A DNA stretch of 64,000 bases from Methylocystis sp. MJC1. GTDB taxonomy: Bacteria > Pseudomonadota > Alphaproteobacteria > Rhizobiales > Beijerinckiaceae. Location: assembly GCF_026427715.1 (NCBI RefSeq), contig NZ_CP107558.1:843001-907000 (forward strand). Reading direction: 5' to 3'. The notes beneath the pieces were generated by a model that searched no databases, had not been told where the DNA came from, and worked only from the letters and a program-made list of their open reading frames with translations. Both the position numbers and the translations under genes were made by a program. The first letter of the stretch is position 1. Every line of letters begins with the position of its first letter. Positions 63,463-64,000 of this stretch are shown one piece after another.

Positions 63463-64000
63463 ATGGATCTAGCTGACCCCGCGACTTATCAAAACGGCGC
63501 GCCCATAGGTTGGTTTGAGCGCGCTCGCGACGGCGGCGCATTGCAATGGCGCCATAGCCCCTATCTCGGACGTGGCTTTTGGGTCGGACTCACAGGGAGT
63601 GTGTTTGATCGCGTGTTCAGCGAACCGCAGCTGTTTTCGTCGAGCGAGGGCACGGTGACGCTCGACGATCCCCAGGGACTCGACCTCGAAAAGCGACGGC
63701 TGTTCCTGATCAATATGGACCCGCCGAGACATACGGCGTTCCGGAAAATCGTCGCGCGCGCTTTTAAGGATGACGCCGTCGACGTGCTCGGCAAGAAGAT
63801 CGATGAGTTCACCGACGCTATTTTTCGGGATTTGCCGAACCACGGCGAAATCGACGTCGCCAAGACGATCGCCAACGACCTGCCGCTTCGCGTCATGTGC
63901 GAGCTTTTGGGCGCCGATCCCGAGGATCGCTTCCGGCTTGGCGTCGACGCGGAGGTGATGAATTTTCCCGAAGACCCCGATTTACACCCGGATCGTGCGA
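63463..64000 (+). CDS. Cytochrome P450, N-terminal part (cut by window edge)
   Basis: 179 residues are visible. Soluble bacterial P450 features include SPYLGRGFWVGLTGSVFDRV, SEPQLFSSSEG, and LFLINMDPPRHTAFRKIVAR, the conserved helix C region with the DPPRH motif. The heme-binding Cys lies beyond the window. The start at 63463 follows the ligase gene by 20 bases on the same strand, so the two are probably co-transcribed. It would oxidise an intermediate of the cluster. Confidence 0.9.
   Translation, partial: MDLADPATYQNGAPIGWFERARDGGALQWRHSPYLGRGFWVGLTGSVFDRVFSEPQLFSSSEGTVTLDDPQGLDLEKRRLFLINMDPPRHTAFRKIVARAFKDDAVDVLGKKIDEFTDAIFRDLPNHGEIDVAKTIANDLPLRVMCELLGADPEDRFRLGVDAEVMNFPEDPDLHPDRA

Overview
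The window reads as chromosomal DNA from a GC-rich alphaproteobacterium of the Hyphomicrobiales. DnaG has the cysteine-free N-terminal domain I associate with that group, RpoD is the long primary sigma factor, and PHA synthase, NodT-type efflux proteins and ATGA-coupled operons are abundant. The heavy nickel and copper gene content and the PHA synthase would suit a Methylocystis/Methylosinus-like methanotroph, but no methane or methanol oxidation gene lies here, so the genus is inference only.

0-20 kb is mostly housekeeping: the end of a heme-oxygenase-like protein, alanine dehydrogenase, PHA synthase, dnaG, rpoD, a farnesyl-diphosphate synthase and an MHS transporter. Embedded in it is a nickel locus (4.5-10 kb). 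Two divergent HupE/UreJ permeases flank a textbook NikR operator; nikR and a TonB receptor with a histidine-rich N-terminus follow. The second permease has a one-base frameshift. A Xre/RES toxin-antitoxin pair separates this locus from dnaG.

20-38 kb holds an isoaspartyl peptidase, two AraC regulators in a less GC-rich patch, a complete HlyD-RbbA-ABC2-NodT efflux operon, acetate kinase, and a MarR-EmrA-EmrB efflux operon. Next come a divergent 2OG-oxygenase/ATP-grasp pair, with a candidate 43-residue peptide in front of the ATP-grasp gene, and an FkbM methyltransferase. Copies of a palindromic intergenic repeat are scattered through this part.

38-56 kb is a metal-handling island. It has a CusF-like copper chaperone, a His-rich secreted peptide, a TonB receptor broken by a single in-frame TAG, and a DUF2946-like protein. 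A PepSY membrane protein with a Met/Gly-rich loop and a large exported CobN-like protein lie beside an ExbB/TolQ-like and an ExbD-like (DUF2149) subunit. Beyond these is a wrecked Cus/Czc efflux system: cusA lacks its 5' end, cusB lacks its 3' end and abuts a truncated GH1 glycosidase, and only the outer-membrane factor is whole. The exported CobN-like/DUF2149/ExbB-like set is one of the two most interesting parts of the window.

57-64 kb looks like an unassigned biosynthetic cluster: MaoC hydratase, radical SAM protein, ferritin-like di-iron enzyme, SnoaL/NTF2-fold protein, coiled-coil protein and a KAS III-like enzyme lacking the usual catalytic His on one strand, with an acyl-CoA/AMP ligase and a cytochrome P450 (cut by the window edge) on the other. 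It probably makes or modifies an acyl-derived small molecule or lipid; its product is unknown to me. No rRNA, tRNA, CRISPR array or complete insertion sequence was recognised.
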